A stretch of 5,550 bases of DNA from Candidatus Minthomonas equi (GTDB lineage: Bacteria > Bacteroidota > Bacteroidia > Bacteroidales > UBA932). The notes under the pieces are model-generated. The model did no database searches. It was not told the DNA's origin and saw nothing but the letters and a program-made list of their open reading frames with translations. Location of the stretch: positions 1-5,550 of the forward strand of contig JAGHUZ010000308.1 of assembly GCA_018064575.1 (NCBI GenBank), written 5' to 3'. The position numbers were made by a program, and so were the translations under genes. Numbering within the stretch: position 1 is the stretch's first letter; every line of letters begins with the position of its first letter. Shown in pieces: positions 1-5,550 of the stretch.

Positions 1-510
1 ATATACACCAGTATCAGCCGTGTGCCCGAATGTGTAAAAGTGGGCAACGGAGACATTATGCACTATAGTCCAAGTTCACTGTTCTGGGCCACTAACCGCC
101 TGGCCCAGTTCGCATATCTTCTCTATGACAGAGTACAGCCTGAAATCAAGACCGTTTACGACAGAATCGAAAACGGATGCATCGAACAGGTAAAGGGAAT
201 CGATGCCGAAGCCATCCGTCTGCTCGGTACCGAACCGACGGCCAAATCACGCAAAGCCGCCATCGAATACATCACCTCTTACTCGGACACCACGGCACAG
301 AACCTGCTCAAGACCTGGCAGGACTTGGACTGCTATCTTCTGGTCAAATATATGGACGGCAATATCAAAATCCAGAATCCTGACGGCTCGTTCAAGAACA
401 ACGGACATTCCGAATCCATCTGTGAATTTCCTGAACAGCCCGGCTACAGCGACAAATGGAAAGAGACCGTCGTCAGGGACAACGGTCTCATACTTCACGT
501 AAAAGAATAA
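1..510 (+). CDS. C69-family dipeptidase, C-terminal part (5' end outside window)
   Basis: This reading frame is open from the first base (it begins I-Y-T-S-I-S-R-V-P-E-C) and ends at TAA 508-510, giving 169 visible residues. The GTG at 22 is an internal valine, not a start. The stretch VGNGDIMHYSPSSLFWATNR, then FAYLLYDRV with a long helix of charged residues, then YLLVKYMDGNIK and a proline-glycine rich tail (PEQPGYSDKWKE) match what I know of the C-terminal half of peptidase family C69 (dipeptidase A-like, Ntn-hydrolase fold). The N-terminal nucleophile cysteine that defines the family lies before the window, so catalytic competence cannot be judged. Known members cleave dipeptides and many Bacteroidota copies carry a signal peptide; neither point is visible here. 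The gene is convergent with the GH20 operon and 8 bases from it, so it is probably a separate transcription unit unrelated to glycan use. Confidence 0.82.
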   Translation: MYTSISRVPECVKVGNGDIMHYSPSSLFWATNRLAQFAYLLYDRVQPEIKTVYDRIENGCIEQVKGIDAEAIRLLGTEPTAKSRKAAIEYITSYSDTTAQNLLKTWQDLDCYLLVKYMDGNIKIQNPDGSFKNNGHSESICEFPEQPGYSDKWKETVVRDNGLILHVKE

Positions 511-532
511 ACTTCTTCTCAGTTTGAAGAAG
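501..532 (-). terminator. Possible weak terminator overlapping the GH20-A stop codon
   Basis: A perfect 7-bp inverted repeat (CTTCTTC at 512-518, GAAGAAG at 526-532) with a 7-base loop spans the last codons and TGA stop of GH20-A. On the minus strand it is followed by the U-rich run TTTATTCTTTT (511-501), as expected for the end of the GH20 operon. The stem has only three G-C pairs, and the plus-strand side after the hairpin is G-rich rather than T-rich, so it would serve the minus-strand operon and not the convergent dipeptidase gene. Function is inferred from shape and position only. Confidence 0.4.
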
Positions 533-2009
533 GGGTATAGGGAACGTCGTAATAGAAGATTCCGTACTGGTTCATATCGGTAGCCTTCATATCCCAGCAT
601 ACATGATGCAGATGGGTGAAGAATTTGGTGGACATACTGCTGATCGGAACTATGTCACCATACCAGGCCATCATAGCAGTATGGAAGAAAATGTTCCGCA
701 GTTCACTGCCGTAGAAATGATGCCACAGTGTTCCGAGAACACCGAACATATTATGTTCCTGATTATATTTCACCTGAGGAACCATACCCTTGTAATTATT
801 CCAAGGAGTGGCGACTACCTGATAACCGAGATCCTGGAAGTAGCTCATAGTGGGATATGATTCTTTCGGTTCACCGTAGAACCAGTCACAGATTACGATA
901 TCCTTGGGAAGGGTAAGAGCCGCCTTCGCAGTGGCCTCCGAACCATTGGCATAAAATCCTTTCCATCTCTCGTCTCCGCGCTGCAGAAGCATATCCTGCC
1001 ACATCATAGGACGTGCGCCCATCTCATTCACTGCCTTGTCTATGGCATTGAGATGTTCCAGGAAAATTTCATCAAAAGGTCTCTTGAGACATTCGGGACA
1101 GCTTGGTTCATCAGCCTCGTCACCGCCGATATGGATAAACGGGGGACGGCCGAAGTCTTCGTGAAGTTCCTTGAGAAGACCGATGATAATCCTTCTGGCC
1201 TCGGGATTTGTCAGACACCAGTTCCAACCGTTATCGGGTTCGAAAAGGGTCTGATATTGGGGGTTCACACTGAAGACAGCGTGTTTTCCACCACCTCCGC
1301 GAGCTCCGGATGCGTGGCCGAAAACATTCAGCTGAGGGATAAGGGTAATACCGAGGTCATCGGCGATACCTCTCAGACGGGCTATCTCTTCCTTGGTCAT
1401 CTCAGCATCAGGCCAGCAGTACCACGGAGCGATTTCACTCTTGAAGGTACCCCACGATTCAATGACTGCATAATTCATCTTATAGTAAGCGGCCAGACGG
1501 ATAGCTCTTTCCACCTCCCATATCTTGGTTTCCCTGAACCAGCAGATATGCATTCCGCGGAAACTGCTCTTCGGACTGTCCTTTACAGTCATTTTAGGCG
1601 AAATCCATCCCTCCACCTCGAGAGTCCCGCGCTTGGGCATAGTTACCTGCCTGAGGGAGTAGAGGGCATAACGGACACCCTGTATGGTTTTGGCACTGAT
1701 CTGAATACCTTTCTCATCTACAGTCAGGACATATCCTTCATCATTATCAATGTCGGAACGATTCTTTCCTCTCTTCACTGCGGGAGCATATTCTCCGTAC
1801 CACTCGTTGAAGTGATTCTGCGCCCAAGCTACGGAAGATGCATCTTCGCAGTTTACAATTACCTTATCAAGAGGAAAATATTCAGTGGAAGAAATTTCCA
1901 TAGAAGCAGGTGCGGGGATAATCTCAGGCTTGGCATCAAGCATCCATCCTGCAGAAAAGAACATACAGGTGAATGCAGTTGCCAGTATTTTTATACTTCT
2001 GATATTCAT
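519..2009 (-). CDS. GH20-like beta-N-acetylhexosaminidase, exported (GH20-A, distal copy)
   Basis: A 496-residue protein. Residues 1-26 form a signal peptide (MNIRS, then a hydrophobic core, likely cut after LDA) with no convincing lipobox, so a periplasmic location is inferred. Residues about 28-140 resemble the GH20 N-terminal domain (GYVLTVDEKGIQISA, then VRYALYSLRQV). Residues about 148-450 form the GH20 barrel: FRGMH with Arg151, IPQLNVFGHA at 224-233, NWCLTNPE at 263-270, and the catalytic signature HIGGDE at 293-298 (Asp297-Glu298). In GH20 these two residues support substrate-assisted hydrolysis of terminal beta-linked HexNAc. The usual HxxDDQ region is replaced by AVIESWGTF (181-189), the usual Glu before the Gly-His is Gln226, and the usual Trp-x-Glu near the end reads TLWHHFYG, so the substrate is uncertain. 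The start is set by the signal peptide and by agreement with the paralog upstream. It is the last gene of the operon, behind a strong terminator-like hairpin. Confidence 0.86.
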   Translation of the reverse strand: MNIRSIKILATAFTCMFFSAGWMLDAKPEIIPAPASMEISSTEYFPLDKVIVNCEDASSVAWAQNHFNEWYGEYAPAVKRGKNRSDIDNDEGYVLTVDEKGIQISAKTIQGVRYALYSLRQVTMPKRGTLEVEGWISPKMTVKDSPKSSFRGMHICWFRETKIWEVERAIRLAAYYKMNYAVIESWGTFKSEIAPWYCWPDAEMTKEEIARLRGIADDLGITLIPQLNVFGHASGARGGGGKHAVFSVNPQYQTLFEPDNGWNWCLTNPEARRIIIGLLKELHEDFGRPPFIHIGGDEADEPSCPECLKRPFDEIFLEHLNAIDKAVNEMGARPMMWQDMLLQRGDERWKGFYANGSEATAKAALTLPKDIVICDWFYGEPKESYPTMSYFQDLGYQVVATPWNNYKGMVPQVKYNQEHNMFGVLGTLWHHFYGSELRNIFFHTAMMAWYGDIVPISSMSTKFFTHLHHVCWDMKATDMNQYGIFYYDVPYTPSSN

Positions 2010-2033
2010 ATTGGACTGTTATTGGTCATTACT

Positions 2034-2079
2034 AAAAAAAACGGCCCGGCTATCCATAGAAATGATAACCAAGCCGTTT
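2034..2079 (-). terminator. Intrinsic terminator between GH20-B and GH20-A
   Basis: Read on the minus strand, AAACGGC pairs with GCCGTTT (plus-strand arms 2073-2079 and 2039-2045). The stem continues through TTGG/CCGG and TTATC/GATAG to about 16 pairs around a 9-base loop (2055-2063). Three of these pairs are G-U wobbles in minus-strand RNA but C-A mismatches on the plus strand, so the structure favours minus-strand transcripts. Eight Us (2041-2034) close it, three of them inside the stem. It begins 13 bases after the GH20-B stop, the usual place for a terminator, yet it ends only 24 bases before the GH20-A start codon. It could act as a full terminator, a leaky attenuator or a 3'-end stabiliser for the upstream message. 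Confidence 0.85.
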
Positions 2080-2092
2080 ACTTAAGATTTAA

Positions 2093-3589
2093 TCAAAAAT
2101 GAGGGTTCAAAACTTCAGTGGGAACATCGTATCTGTAGATACCGAACTGCATATGGTCTTTCAGTTTCATATCCCATCCCATCTGACGGAGATGATTGTA
2201 GAAATTATTCTGACGGGAAGGAATGGCAGGATCGTCACCGTACCACATCAGACACGATGACTGGCAGTACATACTTACGAGTTCGTCTCCGTAATGGTGA
2301 TTCCACAGAGTAGCCAGAACGCCGTACATTCCGTGAGCCTGTGCATATTTAATCTGACCTCTCATACCCGTATTTATCCAAGGGCAGGTAAGTACTGAAT
2401 AACCGAGTTCCTGGAAATATGAAAGGGTAGGATAAGCCGGCTTTTCATCACCGTAATACCAGTCACAGATGATAATATCCTTGGGAAGGGTAAGAGCGGC
2501 CTTGGCAGTCTCCTTCGTACCGTGATCATAGAAACCTTTCCACCTCGGGTCTCCGTGTTCGAGAAGCATATCGTGCCACATCATAGGACGTGCACCCATT
2601 TCATTGATAGCCTTGTCGATGGCGCTAAGGAGTTCAAGAAGAATCTCAGAGTAAGGTCTGCTGCAGCATTCGGGACAGCTCGGCTCAGCCGCTTCGTCAC
2701 CACCGATATGAATGAAAGGAGGATTTCCGAAGGCTTCGTGAAGTTCGGCAAGAAGAGTAATGAGCACCTTACGTGATTCAGGATTGGTAAGACACCAGTT
2801 CCAGCCCGCGAGGGGTTCGAAGAGACTCTGGTACTCGGGAGAAATATCCAGAATGGCATGCTTTCCACCTGAACCGCGTGAACCGCTGGCGTGTCCGAAT
2901 ACGTTGAGCTGGGGAATCAGGGTTATGCCCAGGTCATCAGCTATACCTTTCAGACGGGCGATTTCAGCCTTGGTCATATCCGAATCAGGCCACCCGTACC
3001 AGGGAGCCTTTTCACTTCTGAAAGTACCCCAGGACTCGATGACAGCATAATTCATCTTATAATAAGCGGCCAGTCTGATGAGACGTTCCACTTCCCAGGC
3101 TCTGGTTTCCTTGAACCAGCAGATGTGCATCCCGCGGAACTCACTCTTGGGAGCATCCTTTACGGTCATCTTGGGAACGATATACCCATTCACCGTCAGA
3201 GTATGACGTTTGGCCATAGCGACCTGTCTCAGTGAATAAAGTCCCCAACGGACACCTTTGATGGTTTTGGCAGCGAGAACGACACCCTTTTCGTCTATGG
3301 CAAGGGTATATTCCTCGTCATTATTCATTCCTGAAGGAGTCTTGCCACCCTTCACCTGGGGAGCGTTGTCTCCATACCATTCCTGAAGATGATTCTTCAC
3401 CCAACCGGCAGCGGCAGCATCATCACAGTTAACGGTAATCTTTTCAAGTGGCACATAGACACCTTCCGTGACATCCATCTGCGCGGGAATGGGGATAATT
3501 ACGGGTTTGCACTCAGCGCGTGAAGCGAGGGCGAAAACTGACATCAGTATCAGAACCAGCCCGGTCTTGATGTTTAGAAATCTTGTCAT
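2093..3589 (-). CDS. GH20-like beta-N-acetylhexosaminidase, exported (GH20-B, proximal copy)
   Basis: A 498-residue protein from the ATG at 3589. The frame stays open upstream to an ATG at 3670, but that extension would code through the intergenic hairpin and put 27 polar residues before the signal peptide. Starting at MTRFLNIKTG gives a normal signal sequence (hydrophobic core LVLILMSVFALA, likely cut after SRA; no lipobox) and a length matching the 496-residue paralog. Architecture is the same as GH20-A: N-terminal GH20b-like domain about 30-141, barrel about 149-450, FRGMHICW with Arg152, IPQLNVFGHA at 225-234, catalytic HIGGDE at 294-299 (Asp298-Glu299). It shares the unusual AVIESWGTF and CPEC segments. 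The predicted role is removal of a terminal HexNAc-type sugar from imported glycans in the periplasm. It lies 96 bases after susD with a hairpin between them, and is probably co-transcribed from the susC promoter outside the window. Confidence 0.88.
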   Translation of the reverse strand: MTRFLNIKTGLVLILMSVFALASRAECKPVIIPIPAQMDVTEGVYVPLEKITVNCDDAAAAGWVKNHLQEWYGDNAPQVKGGKTPSGMNNDEEYTLAIDEKGVVLAAKTIKGVRWGLYSLRQVAMAKRHTLTVNGYIVPKMTVKDAPKSEFRGMHICWFKETRAWEVERLIRLAAYYKMNYAVIESWGTFRSEKAPWYGWPDSDMTKAEIARLKGIADDLGITLIPQLNVFGHASGSRGSGGKHAILDISPEYQSLFEPLAGWNWCLTNPESRKVLITLLAELHEAFGNPPFIHIGGDEAAEPSCPECCSRPYSEILLELLSAIDKAINEMGARPMMWHDMLLEHGDPRWKGFYDHGTKETAKAALTLPKDIIICDWYYGDEKPAYPTLSYFQELGYSVLTCPWINTGMRGQIKYAQAHGMYGVLATLWNHHYGDELVSMYCQSSCLMWYGDDPAIPSRQNNFYNHLRQMGWDMKLKDHMQFGIYRYDVPTEVLNPHF

Positions 3590-3614
3590 TGAAATAAATG
3601 TTAATCGTAAATAA

Positions 3615-3658
3615 TACTGCCTTGGTCGGAGAGTCAGATAGACCCGCCCAAGGCAGTA
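3615..3658 (-). promoter_or_regulatory. Structured RNA hairpin between susD and GH20-B
   Basis: An 11-bp perfect inverted repeat, TACTGCCTTGG with CCAAGGCAGTA (3615-3625 and 3648-3658), encloses a further ordered structure. On the minus strand this is a single G/A mismatch, CGG/CCG, a 3-base bulge, GTC/GAC and a 5-base loop. It lies 27 bases past the susD stop and 25 bases before the GH20-B start. The following sequence is AT-rich (TTATTTACGATTAACATTTATTT) but has no unbroken U run, so it is less like a classic terminator than the hairpin at 2034-2079. Plausible roles are partial termination after susCD, protection of the susCD message from 3' decay, or an RNA processing site. The structure is visible; the role is inferred. 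Confidence 0.65.
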
Positions 3659-3685
3659 AATGTAAATCAATAGGTTATGACTCCA

Positions 3686-5194
3686 CTAGTAACCGGGATT
3701 CTGGTCAGCGGGTGTAAGAGCCTTATTGGTCATCAATTCTGATTCAGGAATTCTCCAGAGCCAGAATGAATCAGTTATATCGTGGTTCTTGTATTCCTTG
3801 ATAAACTGTTTGGCAACATCCTTACCGAGTCTTAAGAGGAACGGCCAGCGCTTGTGTTCGCCGTAGAATTCATAAACGTGTTCCTTATGGAGAATCTTCA
3901 TAAACTCATCCAAACTGGCAGGAGCAGCATAATCGATTCCGGGAGCAGGGGTATCGATGGGCTTGCCGTATGCGCGTCTGTGAAGTTTGTTGATGTATTC
4001 GATAGCATCGGCGAACTTATTATTGCGAGCGAGAATTTCTGCCTTCATTATTAGAGTTTCAGCATAACGGTAAACCCCATAATCTACGAAGCCGTCTTCA
4101 CCGGTGGCTGTATGGTCATAGAATTTGGCCGTAATGGTATTCATCGGAATATTGAGAGCAGGGTCTGTATCGAATTTGTCAGGTTTATCAGCCGCATTGG
4201 GATTGAAATCCTTGGGGGTTACGATGACGTTTAAATCACGACGGAAATCATTGGCGTCCCATTCCTTGTACCATTTCAAATCAGTACCGGAGTCGATGGC
4301 GTACCATCCTTTCCCGTTTTCCATAGCGTGACCATTGACGAACATATTGGGATGAGCATACATACCGAGCATAGTCCATCCTATAGCAGGGCTCTTGCAG
4401 CTTACTCTGGAGAATATCAGTTCCGAGCTTCCGGAATGGAATCCGAAAATCTTGTCATAGTCTCTCATCGTGCTGATGCTTTCGAGCTGGTGCTTTCCTG
4501 ATGAGATTATGGCATCAACGTATGTTTCAGCACCTGAGAAATCATTCAAGGTCATAAGAACGTCTGCCATCAGCATTCTGGCAGCATTCTTACCGGGTCT
4601 TCCGAGCATAGCGGGAGTATCAGGACATTTGGCGATGGCGTCCGTCAGGTCTTCTTTGATTTTGGTGTAAAGACCGTCGCGATTAGTACAGGCGACATCA
4701 ACGTCTGACATATTGGTTTCATCACGCCAGGGAGCATGGTCCCAGAATCTTACGAGGTCGAAATAAGCGAAAGCGCGGAAGAATTTGGCTTCACCCACAT
4801 ACTGGTCTATCTGCTGCTGCGTAAGACCGGTAGCCTGTGGAAGCTGAGCGATACAGATATTGGCGTCACGGATGGTGGAATAAGACCTGTTCCACTGATC
4901 ATCGGTACGTGTAACGTTTTTGGCATCAAGGGTCTGATATGTACTGTTCGGAGCCCAGGAGGCACGTCCGAAGTTATAGTCGGAAAATGTTTCCATCAAT
5001 CCGCCGAAGTTCATATCCCTCAATCCGCGGAACTGAGCTATGACAGCATTAATGGCAGCGTCAGCCTCAGAGGGAGTGTTGTAGAAAGTGGATGTAGCCA
5101 CCGCCTTCGGGTGCTCTTCGATCCTTTCGTTACACGAACCGGCGAAGAAGAGAGAAGCGGCTGCCGCGAGCAATATGTAAATATTCTTTTTCAT
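3686..5194 (-). CDS. SusD/RagB-family surface glycan-binding lipoprotein
   Basis: A complete 502-residue SusD homolog. The signal sequence MKKNIYILLAAAASLFFAGS ends in a lipobox AGSC with Cys21 as the lipidated residue, and is followed by N-E-R-I-E-E, an acidic start compatible with export to the cell surface in Bacteroidota. Family hallmarks are the helical repeat segment GEAKFFRAFAYFDLVRFW (134-151), YRYAETLIMKAEILAR (375-390), HVYEFYGEHKRWPFLLRLG (439-457), and the C-terminal QNPGY typical of SusD proteins. The length is usual for the family. SusD proteins cap the SusC barrel and bind the incoming glycan; the ligand cannot be read from sequence, although the following GH20-like genes suggest an N-acetylhexosamine-containing glycan. 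The ATG lies 14 bases after the susC stop, so the pair is translated from one message. The symbol is left blank because this is a family member, not the starch-system SusD itself. Confidence 0.95.
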   Translation of the reverse strand: MKKNIYILLAAAASLFFAGSCNERIEEHPKAVATSTFYNTPSEADAAINAVIAQFRGLRDMNFGGLMETFSDYNFGRASWAPNSTYQTLDAKNVTRTDDQWNRSYSTIRDANICIAQLPQATGLTQQQIDQYVGEAKFFRAFAYFDLVRFWDHAPWRDETNMSDVDVACTNRDGLYTKIKEDLTDAIAKCPDTPAMLGRPGKNAARMLMADVLMTLNDFSGAETYVDAIISSGKHQLESISTMRDYDKIFGFHSGSSELIFSRVSCKSPAIGWTMLGMYAHPNMFVNGHAMENGKGWYAIDSGTDLKWYKEWDANDFRRDLNVIVTPKDFNPNAADKPDKFDTDPALNIPMNTITAKFYDHTATGEDGFVDYGVYRYAETLIMKAEILARNNKFADAIEYINKLHRRAYGKPIDTPAPGIDYAAPASLDEFMKILHKEHVYEFYGEHKRWPFLLRLGKDVAKQFIKEYKNHDITDSFWLWRIPESELMTNKALTPADQNPGY

Positions 5195-5208
5195 AGTTCA
5201 TTCATTAT

Positions 5209-5550
5209 TTAAAATCTGATCTTAGCGCCTAAAGAGAATGTTCTGCTGTAAGGATAACCGTTCTTATCTACGCCGGGAAGAGCATCATCACCCCATGCAT
5301 CGACTTCAGGGTCCTCTCCTGAGTAACCGGTGATGGTAACGAGATACTGAGCACATACATATACCTGAAGCATATTCACCACCTTGCTCTTGAGGTCGAA
5401 GGTGTAAGAGAGCTTGAGGTCTTTCAGTCTTGCGTATGAACCGTTTTCTACGAGAACGTTACTGTGGTTGAGGGTAATTCTGTTCGAAGGTTTCGGATAC
5501 TTGGCCGTGGTGTTGGTAGGAGTCCAGTGGTTATAGAGAAGTTCCGTGGG
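5209..5550 (-). CDS. SusC/RagA-family TonB-dependent outer-membrane transporter, C-terminal end
   Basis: The frame is open from the right edge to TAA at 5211-5209, giving 113 residues; I translated it by hand. It contains SYARLKDLKLSYTFDLKSK, LQVYVCAQYLVTITGYSGED with PEVDAW, and ends GYPYSRTFSLGAKIRF. These are the last beta-strands and the C-terminal aromatic signature (final Phe) of a SusC-type barrel, where the GYSGEDPEV-like turn and the YPxxRTFSLG ending are highly typical. SusC proteins use TonB and the proton-motive force to import oligosaccharides across the outer membrane. The plug domain, any carboxypeptidase-like N-terminal domain and the signal peptide lie beyond the window. Its stop is 14 bases before susD, the standard SusC-SusD arrangement, and the operon promoter should lie upstream of this gene. 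Confidence 0.95.
   Translation of the reverse strand, partial: PTELLYNHWTPTNTTAKYPKPSNRITLNHSNVLVENGSYARLKDLKLSYTFDLKSKVVNMLQVYVCAQYLVTITGYSGEDPEVDAWGDDALPGVDKNGYPYSRTFSLGAKIRF

Larger units (their letters stand above)
519..3589 (-). repeat. Tandem gene duplication (GH20-A and GH20-B)
   Basis: The two GH20-like genes are direct, head-to-tail paralogs about 1.58 kb apart. Hand alignment of GH20-A residues 150-250 with GH20-B gives 83 identities out of 101, with no gaps. Similarity is lower in the N-terminal domain and in the last 100 residues. Nucleotide identity is patchy but includes exact runs, for example 898-920 against 2475-2497. The intergenic regions before the two genes are not alike, so the control regions were not kept in common. 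The pattern indicates an old duplication followed by divergence, not recent assembly error. Confidence 0.85.
519..5550 (-). other. Polysaccharide utilization operon (susC-susD-GH20-B-GH20-A), 5' end outside window
   Basis: Four consecutive minus-strand genes have gaps of 14, 96 and 83 bases. The susC-susD pair defines a polysaccharide utilization locus, and the two exported GH20-like enzymes follow in the same direction. I found no convincing Bacteroidota promoter (TTTG about 19-21 bases before TAnnTTTG) in the 96- or 83-base gaps, so transcription is expected to start before susC. The operon ends against the convergent dipeptidase gene at 510. No sulfatase, kinase or sensor-regulator gene is visible, so the locus may continue outside the window. 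Confidence 0.75.

Noticed and set aside
22..510. A GTG start at 22 that would make a complete short protein.
   Set aside because: The frame is open to the window edge and the residues before the GTG continue the C69-like sequence, so the gene is truncated by the window.
1053..2102. A 349-codon open frame on the plus strand, antisense to GH20-A.
   Set aside because: Its codons are in exact register with those of GH20-A, so it stays open simply because that gene seldom uses TTA, CTA and TCA. It has no recognisable domain, while the minus-strand gene has a signal peptide and GH20 motifs.
519..3589. The tandem near-identical genes as a possible assembly duplication error.
   Set aside because: The copies differ throughout, have different signal peptides and unrelated spacers, and both are intact, which fits real old paralogs.
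3590..3670. A longer start for GH20-B at the ATG at 3670, adding 27 residues.
   Set aside because: The extension reads through the intergenic hairpin, puts 27 polar residues before the signal peptide, and breaks the length match with the paralog. The ATG at 3589 is far better.
3659..3685. A promoter-like TACATTTA just after susD that partly fits the Bacteroidota -7 element.
   Set aside because: It lacks the final G of TAnnTTTG and there is no TTTG at the proper distance upstream, so it is likely chance in AT-rich spacer.
4736..5212. A 158-codon plus-strand open frame over the 5' part of susD.
   Set aside because: It is antisense to a clear SusD signal peptide and domain and shows no family features, so it is a shadow frame.

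Overview
The window looks like a piece of a Bacteroidales (gut-type Bacteroidota) chromosome. The evidence is a SusC/SusD-type outer-membrane glycan uptake pair, a Bacteroidota-style lipoprotein signal on SusD, AT-rich translation starts without clear Shine-Dalgarno sequences, and a C69-family dipeptidase of the kind common in Bacteroides relatives. I cannot assign a genus.

Layout, left to right. Positions 1-510 (+) hold the 3' part of a C69-type dipeptidase gene. Its stop lies only 8 bases from the stop of a convergent minus-strand gene. Everything from there to the right edge is on the minus strand and reads right to left: the end of a SusC-type TonB-dependent transporter (5550-5209), a complete SusD-type surface lipoprotein (5194-3686), a GH20-like glycoside hydrolase here called GH20-B (3589-2093), and a tandem paralog GH20-A (2009-519). 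These four genes form a small polysaccharide utilization locus whose promoter and regulator lie outside the window.

How they work together (inference from the families): SusD captures a glycan at the cell surface and SusC imports it. The two exported GH20-like enzymes, which have signal peptides but no lipobox, would then trim beta-linked N-acetylhexosamine or a related sugar in the periplasm. Both keep the Asp-Glu catalytic pair (HIGGDE) but have lost several usual GH20 sugar-contact motifs, so the exact substrate is open.

The most interesting non-coding signal is that each GH20 gene is preceded by an RNA hairpin. Before GH20-B there is a 44-base structured stem-loop (3615-3658). Before GH20-A there is a textbook intrinsic terminator (2034-2079) with an eight-U tract ending 24 bases before the start codon. 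GH20-A can therefore be transcribed only by read-through, which suggests stepped expression along the operon. I saw no tRNA, rRNA, CRISPR array, insertion sequence or phage gene. No gene-free stretch exceeds 300 bases.
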